DNA of 64,000 nucleotides from assembly GCA_017454945.1 (NCBI GenBank), contig JAFTCA010000004.1:27264-91263 (forward strand), given 5' to 3'. Source of the stretch: Bacteroidales bacterium (GTDB lineage: Bacteria > Bacteroidota > Bacteroidia > Bacteroidales > WCHB1-69). The notes beneath the pieces are model-generated. The model saw only the letters and a list, made by a program, of their open reading frames with translations, searched no databases and was not told the origin of the DNA. Below, piece by piece: positions 40,757 to 50,282 of this stretch. Positions within the stretch are counted from its first letter, which is position 1, and each line of letters opens with the position of its first letter. The position numbers and the translations under genes are program-made.

Positions 40757-42787
40757 ATGAAGAATCTGGATAACCCTTTGCTGCAAGCGTGGTCCACGCC
40801 TTATCAGACACCGCCATTCGATAAGATTAAAATTGAGCATTATCTGCCCGCATTTAAGGAAGCCATTAAAGAGGCGCGTAAAGAAATTGAAGAGATTAAA
40901 AGCAACCCCGACGAGCCTACGTTCGAGAACACCATTGCCGCCCTTGACCGCTCGGGCGAGTGCTTGAACCGCATCAGCAACGTCTTTTTCAATCTGCTGG
41001 AAGCCGACTCCACGCCAGAAATGCAGAGGATAGCTCAAGAGGTAAGTCCGCTGTTGACAGAGTTTTCCAACGACATCAAGCTGGATGGGCTCCTTTTTGA
41101 AAAGGTCTATCAGGTGCACGAGCATGCCGAAGGGCTGACCACCGAACAGCAGATGCTTCTGGACGACACCTACCGCTCTTTCGTGAATAGCGGTGCTGCG
41201 CTGTCGCAATACGACAAGGCACAATACCGCAAGATGAGCTCCCGTCTGTCGCTGCTGGCGCTCACGTATGGCGAGAACGTGCTCAATGCCACCAACGCTT
41301 TTTCCAAACATGTGACCGACAAGGCTTTGCTGGCTGGCATTCCTGAAAGTCGTTTGGCGGTGGCGCGTGCCAAGGCCGAGGCCAAAGGGTTGGAGGGCTG
41401 GCTGTTCGACCTGTCGCAGCCCAGCGTGACGGCCGTGCTGTCGTATGCCGACAATCGCGAATTGCGGAAAGAGATTTTTATGGCATACAATACAAAGGCC
41501 TATAAGGATAAGTTTGATAATCAAGAGATTGTAAAAGAGACGCTCAAGCTCAGACACAAGGTGGCGCGGCTGCTGGGCTATGCCAATTTTGCCGAGTATG
41601 TGCTGAAAGAGCGCATGGCAGCCAATGTAGAGAATGTGATGCACTTGGAAAATGAGTTGCTGAAATACTCTATGCCCGTGGCGCAGCGCGAGCTGGCCCA
41701 AGTGACCGAATATGCTCATTCGCTGGGCTTTGAGGGCGAGTTGTGCCGCTGGGATTTCGCCTATTACTCCGAAAAATTGAAAACGCACCGTTTCCAGTTC
41801 AACGATGAGATGCTGAAGCCCTATTTCAAGCTGGAAAAGGTGATAGAGGGTGTGTTTGGTTTGGCTACCGACCTGTTTGGCCTATCGTTTCAGCCGACGC
41901 AGCAAGTGTCTGTTTATCACCCCGATGTGAAGGTGTTTGAGGTCTATCGTGCCGAGCGGCTGATGTCGTTGCTCTATCTGGATTTCCATCCGCGCGACTC
42001 AAAGCGGGGTGGAGCTTGGATGACCGAGTTTCGCGAACAGCATGTCGATGCCGACGGTCGCGATGTGCGCCCGCTGGTATCGCTGGTGATGAACTTCACG
42101 CCGTCCACGCCGGGTCATCCGTCGTTGCTCACCTTCGGCGAGCTGACCACTTTCATGCACGAGTTCGGCCATGCGCTGCACGGCATGTTGTCGGAGGTGC
42201 ACTACTCGAGTATCAGTGGCACCAGTGTGCCCCGCGATTTTGTGGAATTGCCGTCGCAACTGCTTGAAAATTGGGCTGTTGAAAAAGAGTTTCTAAGCAA
42301 GTTCGCTTATCATTATCAGACGGGCGAGTTGATTCCCGACGAGTTAGTGCAGAAGATGAAGGCTTTCCGCAATTTTAACGCAGGCTATGCCTCCTGCCGC
42401 CAACTGTCGTTCGGTCTGTTGGACATGATGTGGCACACCACCGATCCTTCTAAAATCAAGGATGTGCAGGAGACGGAGCGTAGTGCCATGGCACCGGCCG
42501 AGTTGTTGCCGCTGGTTGATGGAACTTGCATGAGCACAGCGTTTACGCACATTTTCGCTGGAGGCTATGCGGCTGGCTATTACGGCTATAAGTGGGCCGA
42601 AGTGCTTGACGCTGATGCGTTTTCGCTCTTCAAAGAAAAAGGCGTATATAACAAGGAGGTGGCCGACTCGTATGTTGAGAACATCCTGTCGAAAGGCGGT
42701 TCCGACAAGCCCATGAATCTCTATGTCAAGTTCCGTGGCCGCGAACCCAAAGTGGACGCACTGCTAGAAAGGGAGGGGCTGAAGTAA
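40757..42787 (+). CDS. M3 family metallopeptidase, cytoplasmic form (oligopeptidase/Dcp type)
   Basis: 676 residues from ATG 40757. Zinc site HEFGHALHG begins at His468, and the downstream GTSVPRDFVELPSQLLENW supplies the third ligand region, as in peptidyl-dipeptidase Dcp and oligopeptidase A. The N-terminus (NPLLQAWSTPYQTPPFDKIK) is the usual family start, without signal peptide, so the enzyme should act in the cytoplasm on short peptides. A lipoprotein paralogue is encoded at 44434-46551, on the far side of an arginine decarboxylase gene. Confidence 0.93.
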   Translation: MKNLDNPLLQAWSTPYQTPPFDKIKIEHYLPAFKEAIKEARKEIEEIKSNPDEPTFENTIAALDRSGECLNRISNVFFNLLEADSTPEMQRIAQEVSPLLTEFSNDIKLDGLLFEKVYQVHEHAEGLTTEQQMLLDDTYRSFVNSGAALSQYDKAQYRKMSSRLSLLALTYGENVLNATNAFSKHVTDKALLAGIPESRLAVARAKAEAKGLEGWLFDLSQPSVTAVLSYADNRELRKEIFMAYNTKAYKDKFDNQEIVKETLKLRHKVARLLGYANFAEYVLKERMAANVENVMHLENELLKYSMPVAQRELAQVTEYAHSLGFEGELCRWDFAYYSEKLKTHRFQFNDEMLKPYFKLEKVIEGVFGLATDLFGLSFQPTQQVSVYHPDVKVFEVYRAERLMSLLYLDFHPRDSKRGGAWMTEFREQHVDADGRDVRPLVSLVMNFTPSTPGHPSLLTFGELTTFMHEFGHALHGMLSEVHYSSISGTSVPRDFVELPSQLLENWAVEKEFLSKFAYHYQTGELIPDELVQKMKAFRNFNAGYASCRQLSFGLLDMMWHTTDPSKIKDVQETERSAMAPAELLPLVDGTCMSTAFTHIFAGGYAAGYYGYKWAEVLDADAFSLFKEKGVYNKEVADSYVENILSKGGSDKPMNLYVKFRGREPKVDALLEREGLK

Positions 42788-42855
42788 ACGGAGAGATGAG
42801 AACGGAGAGATGTTGATATAATTATCAATTACACATTGTTAATTATACATTATTC
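42788..42855. repeat. Short low-complexity spacer
   Basis: Contains a doubled CGGAGAGATG and an AATTATCAATTACACATTG-type AT repeat like that at 5017-5050. No gene and no strong terminator hairpin are visible between these convergent genes. Confidence 0.45.
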
Positions 42856-44283
42856 CTAGTATCCCAAAATCTTCAACATCGACTTGTAACTTTGCTCTTT
42901 GGCAAATAGCTTGGTGCAGAGTTCGCCTTCTTCGTCGCGGTAGATGATGATATGTTTGGGCGCGGGGGTTAGGCAGTGTTGTATGCCGCCGTAGCCGCCC
43001 ACAGCCTCCTGATAGGCGCCCGTGTTGAAGAGGCCGATGTACTGCGGCTCGTGGTCGGGACTGTTATAAACGGTGTCTTCGGCGCCGTCCTCGTGAATCT
43101 TGGGGAGGAAGACGGCGTTCAAGTGAGCCTCCGAGTTGTAATAGTCGTGGCTGTCGCAGGTGAGGCCGCCAAGGAAGACACGCTCGTATTCTTTGTCCCA
43201 GTTGTTAACCGCCAGGATGATGAATTGCTGGTTGATGGCCCACGTGTCGGGCAAGGTGGTCATGAAAGAACTGTCGATCATGTCCCACAACTCGCGGTCG
43301 TTTTGGCGCTTTTGTTGCACAATGGAGAAGAGCACTGCGCTGGCTTCTCCCACGGTGTAAGAACCGAACTCTGTGAAGATGTCGGGTTCCTTAACTCCTT
43401 CACGGTCGCATATCTGTTTGATTTGAGAAACGATTTCTTCGGCCATGTATTCGTAGTCGTACTCGAACGAAAGGGCGTTTTTGATGGGAAATCCGCCGCC
43501 TATGTTGAGCGAATCCAGTTCGGGGCAACGCTTCTTGAGGTCGCAATAAAGGTTGACGCACTTCGTCAATTCGTTCCAGTAATACGCCGTGTCGTGAATG
43601 CCGGTGTTGATGAAAAAGTGCAACATCTTTAACTCGAACTTGGGGTTTTTCTTGATTTTTTCCTCGTAAAAAGGAATAATATCATTGTATCGGATGCCCA
43701 AACGCGAAGTGTAGAATTCAAATCGGGGCTCTTCTTCCGCCGCAATGCGGATGCCTATTTTGCATTTCGAATTGATATTTTGGTTCAGCAATTCAAATTC
43801 GTATTTGCTGTCCATCACAGGAATAAGGTTAACGTAACCTTTATCCAAGAGCATCGAAATGTTTTCAATATATTGTTGTTTTTTGAAGCCGTTGCAGATG
43901 ATGAAGTTCTCTTTTTCGAACATTCCATTTTCGTGCAATGTCTCTATCAAGTTCAAATCGAAAGCGGATGACGTCTCTATATGTACATCATTTTTAAGTA
44001 CTTCTGATAAGACAAATTCAAAGTGCGAACTCTTGGTGCAGTAGCAGTAGTGGTAGTCGCTCTGATAGTCGGCCTTGGCGATAGCCACATTGAACCATCT
44101 ACGGGCACGCTGAATGTTCTGCGAAATCTTGGGCAGATAGGTGATCTTCAATGGCGTTCCGTATTGTTTGATGATGTCCATCAAGGGTACATCATTGAAA
44201 TAGAGTTCGTTGTCTTCTACTTTAAACTCTTCTTGCGGAAACTCGTAGGTTTGACTGATTAAATCAATGTACTTTGTTCTCAT
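42856..44283 (-). CDS. speA: Arginine decarboxylase-like protein (PLP fold type III)
   Basis: 475 residues, shorter than the E. coli biosynthetic SpeA but the length of the Bacteroidetes form. The alanine-racemase-like barrel shows HYCYCTKSSHFEFVL, with the PLP lysine in CTKSSH, then ETSSAFDLNLIETL, NIGGGFPI (phosphate-binding Gly-rich turn) and EFGSYTVGEASAVL. The C-terminal beta domain has GGLTCDSHDYYN, with the substrate-binding Cys-Asp of the family, and FNTGAYQEAVGGYGG. It should make agmatine for polyamine synthesis. A related diamino-acid decarboxylase is possible. No agmatine hydrolase gene is adjacent. Confidence 0.85.
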   Translation of the reverse strand: MRTKYIDLISQTYEFPQEEFKVEDNELYFNDVPLMDIIKQYGTPLKITYLPKISQNIQRARRWFNVAIAKADYQSDYHYCYCTKSSHFEFVLSEVLKNDVHIETSSAFDLNLIETLHENGMFEKENFIICNGFKKQQYIENISMLLDKGYVNLIPVMDSKYEFELLNQNINSKCKIGIRIAAEEEPRFEFYTSRLGIRYNDIIPFYEEKIKKNPKFELKMLHFFINTGIHDTAYYWNELTKCVNLYCDLKKRCPELDSLNIGGGFPIKNALSFEYDYEYMAEEIVSQIKQICDREGVKEPDIFTEFGSYTVGEASAVLFSIVQQKRQNDRELWDMIDSSFMTTLPDTWAINQQFIILAVNNWDKEYERVFLGGLTCDSHDYYNSEAHLNAVFLPKIHEDGAEDTVYNSPDHEPQYIGLFNTGAYQEAVGGYGGIQHCLTPAPKHIIIYRDEEGELCTKLFAKEQSYKSMLKILGY

Positions 44284-44314
44284 CTTTTTGTGCTTCTTAA
44301 TCGAAATAAAGACG

Positions 44315-44322
44315 CAAAAGTA
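44315..44322 (-). promoter_or_regulatory. -7 element of the arginine decarboxylase promoter
   Basis: TACTTTTG on the minus strand, 32 bases upstream of the ATG. Confidence 0.6.
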
Positions 44323-44365
44323 TGAAAAAAGTTACTCGGATTTGAAAAATTTTGCCGAAGTAAAT

Positions 44366-44399
44366 GAGGCGGATTGGAAATTTTTATCCAATCCGCCTC
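44366..44399 (-). terminator. Hairpin after the M3 lipoprotein gene
   Basis: A perfect 12-bp stem, GAGGCGGATTGG/CCAATCCGCCTC, with a ten-base AT loop. It lies between the stop of the M3 lipoprotein gene and the speA promoter. No immediate T-run on the minus strand, so it may be a weak or factor-assisted terminator. Confidence 0.65.
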
Positions 44400-44433
44400 G
44401 GTCGGTTTTGTTTTTGATAGTCGGATTCAAGTT

Positions 44434-46551
44434 TTACTTAGTGAGAAGGCCTCTCTTTTTCAACAGCGGTTCAATGGATGGTTCTTGGCCGCGATAATTG
44501 ATATAGAGTTTCATAGACTCTTCAGTATTGCCTTTTGAGAGGATGTTGTTTCTGAAGGAAGTGGCAGTCTCTTTGTTGAACACACCATTTTTTCTGAATG
44601 GCTCAAAGGCGTCGCTGTCGAGCACGGCAGCCCAAGTGTAGCTGTAGTAACCGGCGCTGTATCCGCCAGCGAAGATGTGCTGGAAGTAGGTGCTCTTGTA
44701 ACGCGAGATGATTTCGGGAATGAGGCCGATAGCGTTCATGGCTTTGTCTTCAAAGTCGGGCAGGGTGATGTCAGTTTTCATAGGTAGGGTGTGAAAATAC
44801 ATGTCCAGGAACGAGGCGGCGAGCAATTCTACGTTGATGAAGCCCTGTCCGTAGGTGGCGGCAGCTTCAATCTTTTCAATCAGCGCTTCAGGAATCACTT
44901 CACCAGTTTGGTAGTGGTGGGCGTAGAGGCGCATCACCTCTGGATGGCAGGCCCAGTTCTCGAAAATCTGCGACGGCATCTCTACAAAGTCGCGACTAAC
45001 ATTGGTGCCTGACAGCGACTCGTAGTGACAGCGCGAGAAGATGCTGTGCAGGCCATGGCCAAACTCGTGGAAGAAGGTCTGCGTCTCGTCGAAGTTGAGC
45101 AGCGAAGGCTTGTTGGCGGTGGGCTTGGTGAAGTTGAACACCAGCGATACTACGGGAATGACATTCTTTCCGTTGCGGTCGATGCTCTGTTCGCGGAAAT
45201 TGGTCATCCAGGCGCCGCTACGTTTGCTTTCACGCGGGAAGAAGTCCATATAAACGATGGCGATGACTGAGTCGTTCTCTAACACCTCGTAGGCAACCAC
45301 ATCTTCCTGATAAACAGGTATATCTTTATTTTCTCTGAAGGAGATGTCGTAGAGTTTGTCGCAGCAGGTGAAGATGCCGTTACGCACATTGTCGAGCGAG
45401 AAGTAGGGGCGGAGGCTGTCGTCATCCAAGTCGTACTTGGCTTTGCGAAGACGTTCGCTGTAGTATCTCCAATCCCACGGTTCCAGTTGGAAATCGCCGC
45501 CTTCGGCTTTGATCATCTTCTGATACTCAGCAGCTTCTTCTTGGGCTTTCTTTAAGGCGGGCTTCCATACTTTCATCAACAGGTCGTTGACGGCTTCGGG
45601 TGTCTTGGCCATGCAGTCGTCCAGCACGTAGGCGGCGTGACTGTTGTAGCCGAGCATGTGGGCTTGTTCGATGCGCAGGTTGACAATACTGTCAATGATG
45701 GCGCGGTTGTCGGTGGCGCCGGAAGTGCAGCGTGTCGAGTAGGCAGTCCATAGCTCTTTGCGCAGTTCGCGGTCCTTGCAGTTCATCAGGAACGGCTCCA
45801 TGCTGGGAATGTGGATGGTGAACACGTATTTTCCTTTGGTGCTCTTATCGGCATTGCCAGCCTCCAGGGCGGCGTCGAGTTGGCTCTGCGGCATGCCTTC
45901 CAGTTTGGCAACATCACCTACAACCAGTTTGTAGTCGTTGGTGGCCTTCAGCACATTGTTGCCGAACTTCATTGTCAGCAACGACAGTTTTTCGTTGATC
46001 TCGCGGAAGCGCGGCTGTTGCTCTTCTGGAATGTTGGCGCCGTTGCGCACGAAGTTCTTGTAGGTGATTTCCAGCAGCCTCATCTGCTCGTCGGTGAGGT
46101 CGAGCGAGTCTTTCTGGTCGTAAACGGTTTTGATACGAGCGAATAGCTTGGCGTTGAGGCTAATATCATCGCCGTGTTGGGTGACTTTCGGCAGGATCTC
46201 CTCGGTCAGTTTCTCCATTTCTTCGCTGTTGCAGCATTCTACAATGTTGAAAAAAACATTGCTCACCTTGTCGAGCAGTTCACCGCTATATTCCAGAGCT
46301 TCAATGGTGTTGGCGAAAGTGGGTGCTTCGGGGTTGTTGGCAATTGAGTCCACTTCGGCTTTGTGCTGCTTCATGCCCTCTTCGAAGGCGGGCAGGTAAT
46401 GCTCTATTTTAATTTTGTCGAACGGCGGAACGCCATACGGCGTGTTCCATTCCTGAAAAAATGGATTGGTTTCGGCAATTTCTGTTCCTTTCTTGTGGCA
46501 TCCTGCAACGAGGATGGCGGAAAGAATGATGATAGTCATGGCTTTTTTCAT
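44434..46551 (-). CDS. M3 family metallopeptidase, lipoprotein form
   Basis: 705 residues, clearly paralogous to the enzyme at 40757-42787. Lipobox LVAGC gives Cys18 as the lipidated residue, so this copy acts in the periplasm or at the outer membrane. The shared start (NPFFQEWNTPYGVPPFDKIK) follows a short linker. The zinc motif HEFGHGLHS begins at His495, followed by GTNVSRDFVEMPSQIFENW. It would degrade imported peptides before uptake. It is the last gene of the ruvB operon, 19 bases after the FAH-family gene. Confidence 0.93.
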   Translation of the reverse strand: MKKAMTIIILSAILVAGCHKKGTEIAETNPFFQEWNTPYGVPPFDKIKIEHYLPAFEEGMKQHKAEVDSIANNPEAPTFANTIEALEYSGELLDKVSNVFFNIVECCNSEEMEKLTEEILPKVTQHGDDISLNAKLFARIKTVYDQKDSLDLTDEQMRLLEITYKNFVRNGANIPEEQQPRFREINEKLSLLTMKFGNNVLKATNDYKLVVGDVAKLEGMPQSQLDAALEAGNADKSTKGKYVFTIHIPSMEPFLMNCKDRELRKELWTAYSTRCTSGATDNRAIIDSIVNLRIEQAHMLGYNSHAAYVLDDCMAKTPEAVNDLLMKVWKPALKKAQEEAAEYQKMIKAEGGDFQLEPWDWRYYSERLRKAKYDLDDDSLRPYFSLDNVRNGIFTCCDKLYDISFRENKDIPVYQEDVVAYEVLENDSVIAIVYMDFFPRESKRSGAWMTNFREQSIDRNGKNVIPVVSLVFNFTKPTANKPSLLNFDETQTFFHEFGHGLHSIFSRCHYESLSGTNVSRDFVEMPSQIFENWACHPEVMRLYAHHYQTGEVIPEALIEKIEAAATYGQGFINVELLAASFLDMYFHTLPMKTDITLPDFEDKAMNAIGLIPEIISRYKSTYFQHIFAGGYSAGYYSYTWAAVLDSDAFEPFRKNGVFNKETATSFRNNILSKGNTEESMKLYINYRGQEPSIEPLLKKRGLLTK

Positions 46552-46570
46552 GTTAATTATAGTTAAGTGA

Positions 46571-47170
46571 TTATTTGATTCTGCATCGTAGGCGGCGCGT
46601 GCCGTTCAGGTAGCCTTCCAGAAAATCGTTGATTTTCGCGGGTCCTGCGCCTGCGGGCGTGCCAGTGAAGATGAGGTCGCCCATCTTGAGGGTGACATAT
46701 TGAGATACGTAGGAGATGATGTTGTCGAAGTTGAAAATCATCTCACTGCTGTTGCCGTCTTGTACGCACTCGCCGTTTTTCATCAGTTGGAAGTGCAGAT
46801 TGTTGAGGTCTCCAAGTTCTTCTTTCTTAATAAATTCCCCTATGGGCGCCGAGTAGTCGAAGGCTTTGGCGGTCTCCCAAGGCAATCCCTGCTCTTTGCA
46901 TTGTCGCAGCACATCCATGGCGGTGAAGTCAAGCCCCAAGGCGATGGCGTCGTAGTAGGTGTGGGCGAAGCGCGGCTGGATGCATTTGCCCACCTTATTG
47001 ATGTGTAGTACTAATTCGATTTCGTAGTATAATTCCTTAGAAAAGTCGGGAACGAAGAAAGGCCGGTTGCGCACTACCATCGAGGTTTCGGGTTTCATGA
47101 AGAACAAAGGCTTCTCAGGGACAGTGGTGTTGTCTGTCCTGTAGTTTTGACCTATGCAGATGATTTTCAT
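46571..47170 (-). CDS. Fumarylacetoacetate hydrolase family protein
   Basis: 199 residues from ATG 47170, which gives the typical start MKIICIGQNYRTD; the frame extends to 47206 but into the upstream gene's stop region. The FAH fold shows FMKPETSMV, YYEIELVLHI (metal-binding Glu), GLDFTAMDVLRQ, then LKMGDLIFTGTPAGAGP. The family includes acylpyruvases, oxaloacetate decarboxylases and 2-oxo-hydrolases, and the sequence does not separate these. It lies four bases after the barrel gene. Confidence 0.9.
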   Translation of the reverse strand: MKIICIGQNYRTDNTTVPEKPLFFMKPETSMVVRNRPFFVPDFSKELYYEIELVLHINKVGKCIQPRFAHTYYDAIALGLDFTAMDVLRQCKEQGLPWETAKAFDYSAPIGEFIKKEELGDLNNLHFQLMKNGECVQDGNSSEMIFNFDNIISYVSQYVTLKMGDLIFTGTPAGAGPAKINDFLEGYLNGTRRLRCRIK

Positions 47171-47174
47171 TTGT

Positions 47175-47966
47175 TTAGAAATTGAGGCCGACGATAAATT
47201 CCACACTGTTCAGTTTGGCCACTTCCTTTTCGCTAGTGATGCCGTTCCAGCATTTTTGGCCGTTGAAGAAGTTGGTGAAAGTGTGCGAGAAGTTAGCATA
47301 GAAGAAAGCGCGGAAGTCGCCACGGATGATGTATTCCAACCCTAAGCCCGCGTAAATAGCCTCGCGGATCTTTAGTGGCCTGGTTTCGGCATGGCCGATG
47401 CGTTCGGGCGAAATCTCCACCATCTCGCCTGCTGCTTCGATGGTCACTTTGTCTTTGATAGAGGATGACAGTAGGAAACTATGGTACATACCGAAGTTGG
47501 CGGCAATGACGAAATTGTTGAAGTCGGGGGTTTTGAGTTTGATACCAGTGGGAATAGTGAGATAATAGGCTTTGTATCTGCGACTTATATCGGCGGCTTG
47601 GGGAATGGAGTCGATTCTGGTAAAATCGCGGAATGCCAGTCTGCCACCATCATAGTGGAAAAACAATCCTGTCGAGAAGTAATAGTAGGTGGCTTGCGTG
47701 AAGTTGACGTCGAAGAGGACACCTGCACGGAAGTTGAAGACTGTCTTTTCGCGGGTGTAGTCAACAGTCTTGGGCTGCAGCCAGTCGATACCCGGACCGA
47801 AGGCTACACCTACAGTGAAGCGCCGTCCCATGCCGTTGTTGTTGTGCTTGGCTTTGGCGGTAAGTTCGTAGTCCTGGTCCTGATTCTGTGCCGACAGCGC
47901 AACGAACGTCAGCATAATCCCTGCAAAGATGATGATGTGTTTCAAAAAGCGTAAACTATTATTCAT
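47175..47966 (-). CDS. Outer membrane beta-barrel protein (PorT-like family)
   Basis: 263 residues with a signal peptide ending TFVALSAQ. The mature protein alternates aromatic and polar residues (FTVGVAFGPGIDWLQ; FYANFSHTFTNFF; VEFIVGLNF) and ends in Phe, as expected for a small outer-membrane barrel. Its general family includes the T9SS component PorT, but I cannot say this is PorT. Encoded 24 bases after ruvB in the same unit. Confidence 0.83.
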   Translation of the reverse strand: MNNSLRFLKHIIIFAGIMLTFVALSAQNQDQDYELTAKAKHNNNGMGRRFTVGVAFGPGIDWLQPKTVDYTREKTVFNFRAGVLFDVNFTQATYYYFSTGLFFHYDGGRLAFRDFTRIDSIPQAADISRRYKAYYLTIPTGIKLKTPDFNNFVIAANFGMYHSFLLSSSIKDKVTIEAAGEMVEISPERIGHAETRPLKIREAIYAGLGLEYIIRGDFRAFFYANFSHTFTNFFNGQKCWNGITSEKEVAKLNSVEFIVGLNF

Positions 47967-47990
47967 GGCAGGAGCTTTTACAGTAAGTTA

Positions 47991-49013
47991 TTAAAATAGT
48001 CGAGGCTGTTCGGAGAATCGTGTGAGTCCCAGATGCTCGTAGGCGGTCTCGGTCACTTCGCGGCCACGAGGTGTGCGCATAAGGTAACCCTCTTGGATGA
48101 GGAAGGGCTCGTAAACCTCCTCAATGGTGCCCGCATCTTCACCCACGGCGGTGGCAATGGTGTTAAGTCCCACAGGGCCGCCTTTGAACTTGTTGATGAT
48201 GGTGCTGAGAATGCGGTTGTCCATCTCGTCAAGGCCGTGTTTGTCGATATTGAGCGCTGTAAGCGCCACTTGGGTGATGTCATAGTCGATGGTGCCGTTG
48301 CCTTTTACCTGGGCAAAGTCGCGGATACGGCGCAGCAACAGGTTGGCAATACGGGGGGTGCCACGACTACGGCGGGCGATTTCGTAGGCAGCATCATCGT
48401 TAATCTCTATTTTAAGGATGGAAGCCGAGCGTTTGAGAATCTTGGCTAAGGTCTTGGCATCGTAGTATTGCAGTTGCAACTTGATGCCGAAACGCGAGCG
48501 CAAGGGGGCGGTAAGCAGTCCCGAACGGGTGGTGGCGCCCACCAGCGTGAACGGATTAAGCGAAATCTGCACGCTGCGTGCATTAGGCCCTGAGTCGATC
48601 ATAATGTCGATTTTGTAGTCCTCCATGGCCGAGTAGAGGTATTCCTCCACCACGGGCGACAGACGGTGTATTTCATCGATGAAGAGCACATCATTGGGCT
48701 CGAGGTTGGTGAGCAGGCCGGCCAGTTCGCCGGGCTTGTCGATGACAGGGCCAGAGGTGACTTTCACGTTGACGCCCATTTCATTGGCAATGATGTGCGA
48801 CAAGGTGGTTTTGCCCAAGCCTGGAGGGCCGTGCAGCAGCACGTGGTCCAGCGCTTCACCGCGGGCTTTGGCGGCTCTGACAAAGACAATAATATTATCG
48901 ATGACCTGCTCCTGTCCAAAGAAATTGCTGAAATCGGATGGCCGTATGGCGCGTTCGAATTCCTTTTCAGTGGCAGTCAATCGTTCTTGTGAAGGGTCTA
49001 AGTTGCTGTTCAT
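47991..49013 (-). CDS. ruvB: Holliday junction branch migration helicase RuvB
   Basis: AAA+ motor that drives branch migration with RuvA. 340 residues, the normal length. Walker [10 protein letters not shown] at 62-70, Walker B DEIHR at 113-117, sensor [18 protein letters not shown], arginine finger region [14 protein letters not shown], and C-terminal winged helix ending [17 protein letters not shown]. ruvA and ruvC are not in the window. First gene of a four-gene operon. Confidence 0.97.
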   Translation of the reverse strand: MNSNLDPSQERLTATEKEFERAIRPSDFSNFFGQEQVIDNIIVFVRAAKARGEALDHVLLHGPPGLGKTTLSHIIANEMGVNVKVTSGPVIDKPGELAGLLTNLEPNDVLFIDEIHRLSPVVEEYLYSAMEDYKIDIMIDSGPNARSVQISLNPFTLVGATTRSGLLTAPLRSRFGIKLQLQYYDAKTLAKILKRSASILKIEINDDAAYEIARRSRGTPRIANLLLRRIRDFAQVKGNGTIDYDITQVALTALNIDKHGLDEMDNRILSTIINKFKGGPVGLNTIATAVGEDAGTIEEVYEPFLIQEGYLMRTPRGREVTETAYEHLGLTRFSEQPRLF

Positions 49014-49037
49014 GCTTCTTCAAAGAAAATTAACTTG

Positions 49038-49045
49038 CAAAGTTA
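49038..49045 (-). promoter_or_regulatory. -7 element of the ruvB operon promoter
   Basis: TAACTTTG on the minus strand, 25 bases upstream of the ruvB ATG and after the dprA stop. Confidence 0.6.
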
Positions 49046-49086
49046 ATAATAAAAATGTTTTATTGGAAAACTTTTTCGTTGAGGAG

Positions 49087-50190
49087 TTATGCCAGCGTGT
49101 AAATCTTTCCCGGCTTGCAGTGGATGACCCCTTTCAGTTCCAACTGCAGCAATATTCCGGCCGTTTGCGAGACGGTGAGGTTCGTCATTTGTCCGTTGAT
49201 ATCGTCAATGTGCAGCTCTCCCTTCTCTTGTAGCAGATTGGTGATCTGTTGTTCTGGTTCGCTTAGCTCAAGGAAGAGGGTGCGTTGGACTGCCTTCGGT
49301 GTTTCGTGGTCCCAGCCCATCATTTCAGCCAAATGTGTTCCATTGCAGATGAGGGCGGCCATGTTTTTGCGGATAAGTTCGTTGCATCCTTCTGAGCTGT
49401 CGCTGTTGATGGCTCCTGGCACGGCGAACACGTCACGGTTGTATGAACTCGCAATATGAGCGGTGATGACGCTGCCGCCACGCATTCCCGTTTCAACCAC
49501 GATGGTGGCGTCAGCCATGCCAGCAATGATGCGGTTCCGTTTGGGAAAGTTCTGTCGGTCGGGCTGCGTGTGGTAGAAGTATTCGGAAATCACGGCCCCG
49601 TCGTGTTCAATGATGCGCTGTGCCAGTGTGCGGTTGCCCGCAGGATAGATGTGGCCAAAACCGGAGCCCATCACCGCGACGGTGGGCAAACGGTGCTCCA
49701 GTGCCTCTTCGTGCGCCGCTGTGTCAATGCCATGCGCCAGTCCGCTGACTATGCATGGGTCGTAGCCGGCACAATCGCCCACCACTCTTCGGACTGCCTC
49801 ACGCCCGTAGGATGTCGCCATCCGCGTGCCCACCAGGGCGATGGCCTTGCCAGTGTTAAATGCGTTGGCATTGCCCTTGTAGAAAAAGAAGGCGGGTGCA
49901 TCCACACAGTGCCGCAACCTCTGTGGATAATGTTCGTCGGTGTATAGGCAACAGTTGATGTTGTGCTGCTTCATCAGTAGCATCTCGTTATTCACGGCAG
50001 CGGCAATCTCTTTGGTGATGATAGGCCTTTGCCGCGGAAGCCGTTCAACCGACGGCCGATGTCCTCGTTGCGCGGCCCATTCGAAAAATGCTTTGGCACT
50101 GCCATAGTGGTCCATTATCTTCTTAATCAGCATTGCGCCGTAGTTCTTTTGTAGCGACAATGCCAAGGTGTAAAAAATAGCTTCTTCCAT
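49087..50190 (-). CDS. dprA: DNA-processing protein DprA
   Basis: Loads RecA on incoming single-stranded DNA during natural transformation. 367 residues: N-terminal SAM-like helices, the Rossmann-like DprA core with VGTRMATSYG at about 120-129, SGLAHGIDTAAHEEAL, GFGHIYPAGNRTLA, PKRNRIIAGMADATIVVE and GGSVITAH, and a C-terminal winged helix (about 305-367). Widely kept in species not known to be competent, so competence is not proven. It is on its own promoter, upstream of ruvB. Confidence 0.95.
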   Translation of the reverse strand: MEEAIFYTLALSLQKNYGAMLIKKIMDHYGSAKAFFEWAAQRGHRPSVERLPRQRPIITKEIAAAVNNEMLLMKQHNINCCLYTDEHYPQRLRHCVDAPAFFFYKGNANAFNTGKAIALVGTRMATSYGREAVRRVVGDCAGYDPCIVSGLAHGIDTAAHEEALEHRLPTVAVMGSGFGHIYPAGNRTLAQRIIEHDGAVISEYFYHTQPDRQNFPKRNRIIAGMADATIVVETGMRGGSVITAHIASSYNRDVFAVPGAINSDSSEGCNELIRKNMAALICNGTHLAEMMGWDHETPKAVQRTLFLELSEPEQQITNLLQEKGELHIDDINGQMTNLTVSQTAGILLQLELKGVIHCKPGKIYTLA

Positions 50191-50206
50191 CTAATTAATT
50201 AAAATG

Positions 50207-50214
50207 CAAAGATA
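50207..50214 (-). promoter_or_regulatory. -7 element of the dprA promoter
   Basis: TATCTTTG on the minus strand, 16 bases upstream of the ATG. Confidence 0.6.
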
Positions 50215-50245
50215 ATATATTTTGTTAATATTTAAATAAAATTCT

Positions 50246-50253
50246 TATATTTG
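50246..50253 (+). promoter_or_regulatory. -7 element of the RhuM-like gene promoter
   Basis: TATATTTG, divergent from the dprA promoter 31 bases away. Leader of about 23 bases to ATG 50283. Confidence 0.6.
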
Positions 50254-50282
50254 CAAACTTAACTTGTATAATTAGTTTAGCA

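Noticed and set aside
40736..41788. Minus-strand open frame opposite the M3 peptidase
   Set aside because: Shadow of a gene with an intact zinc motif.
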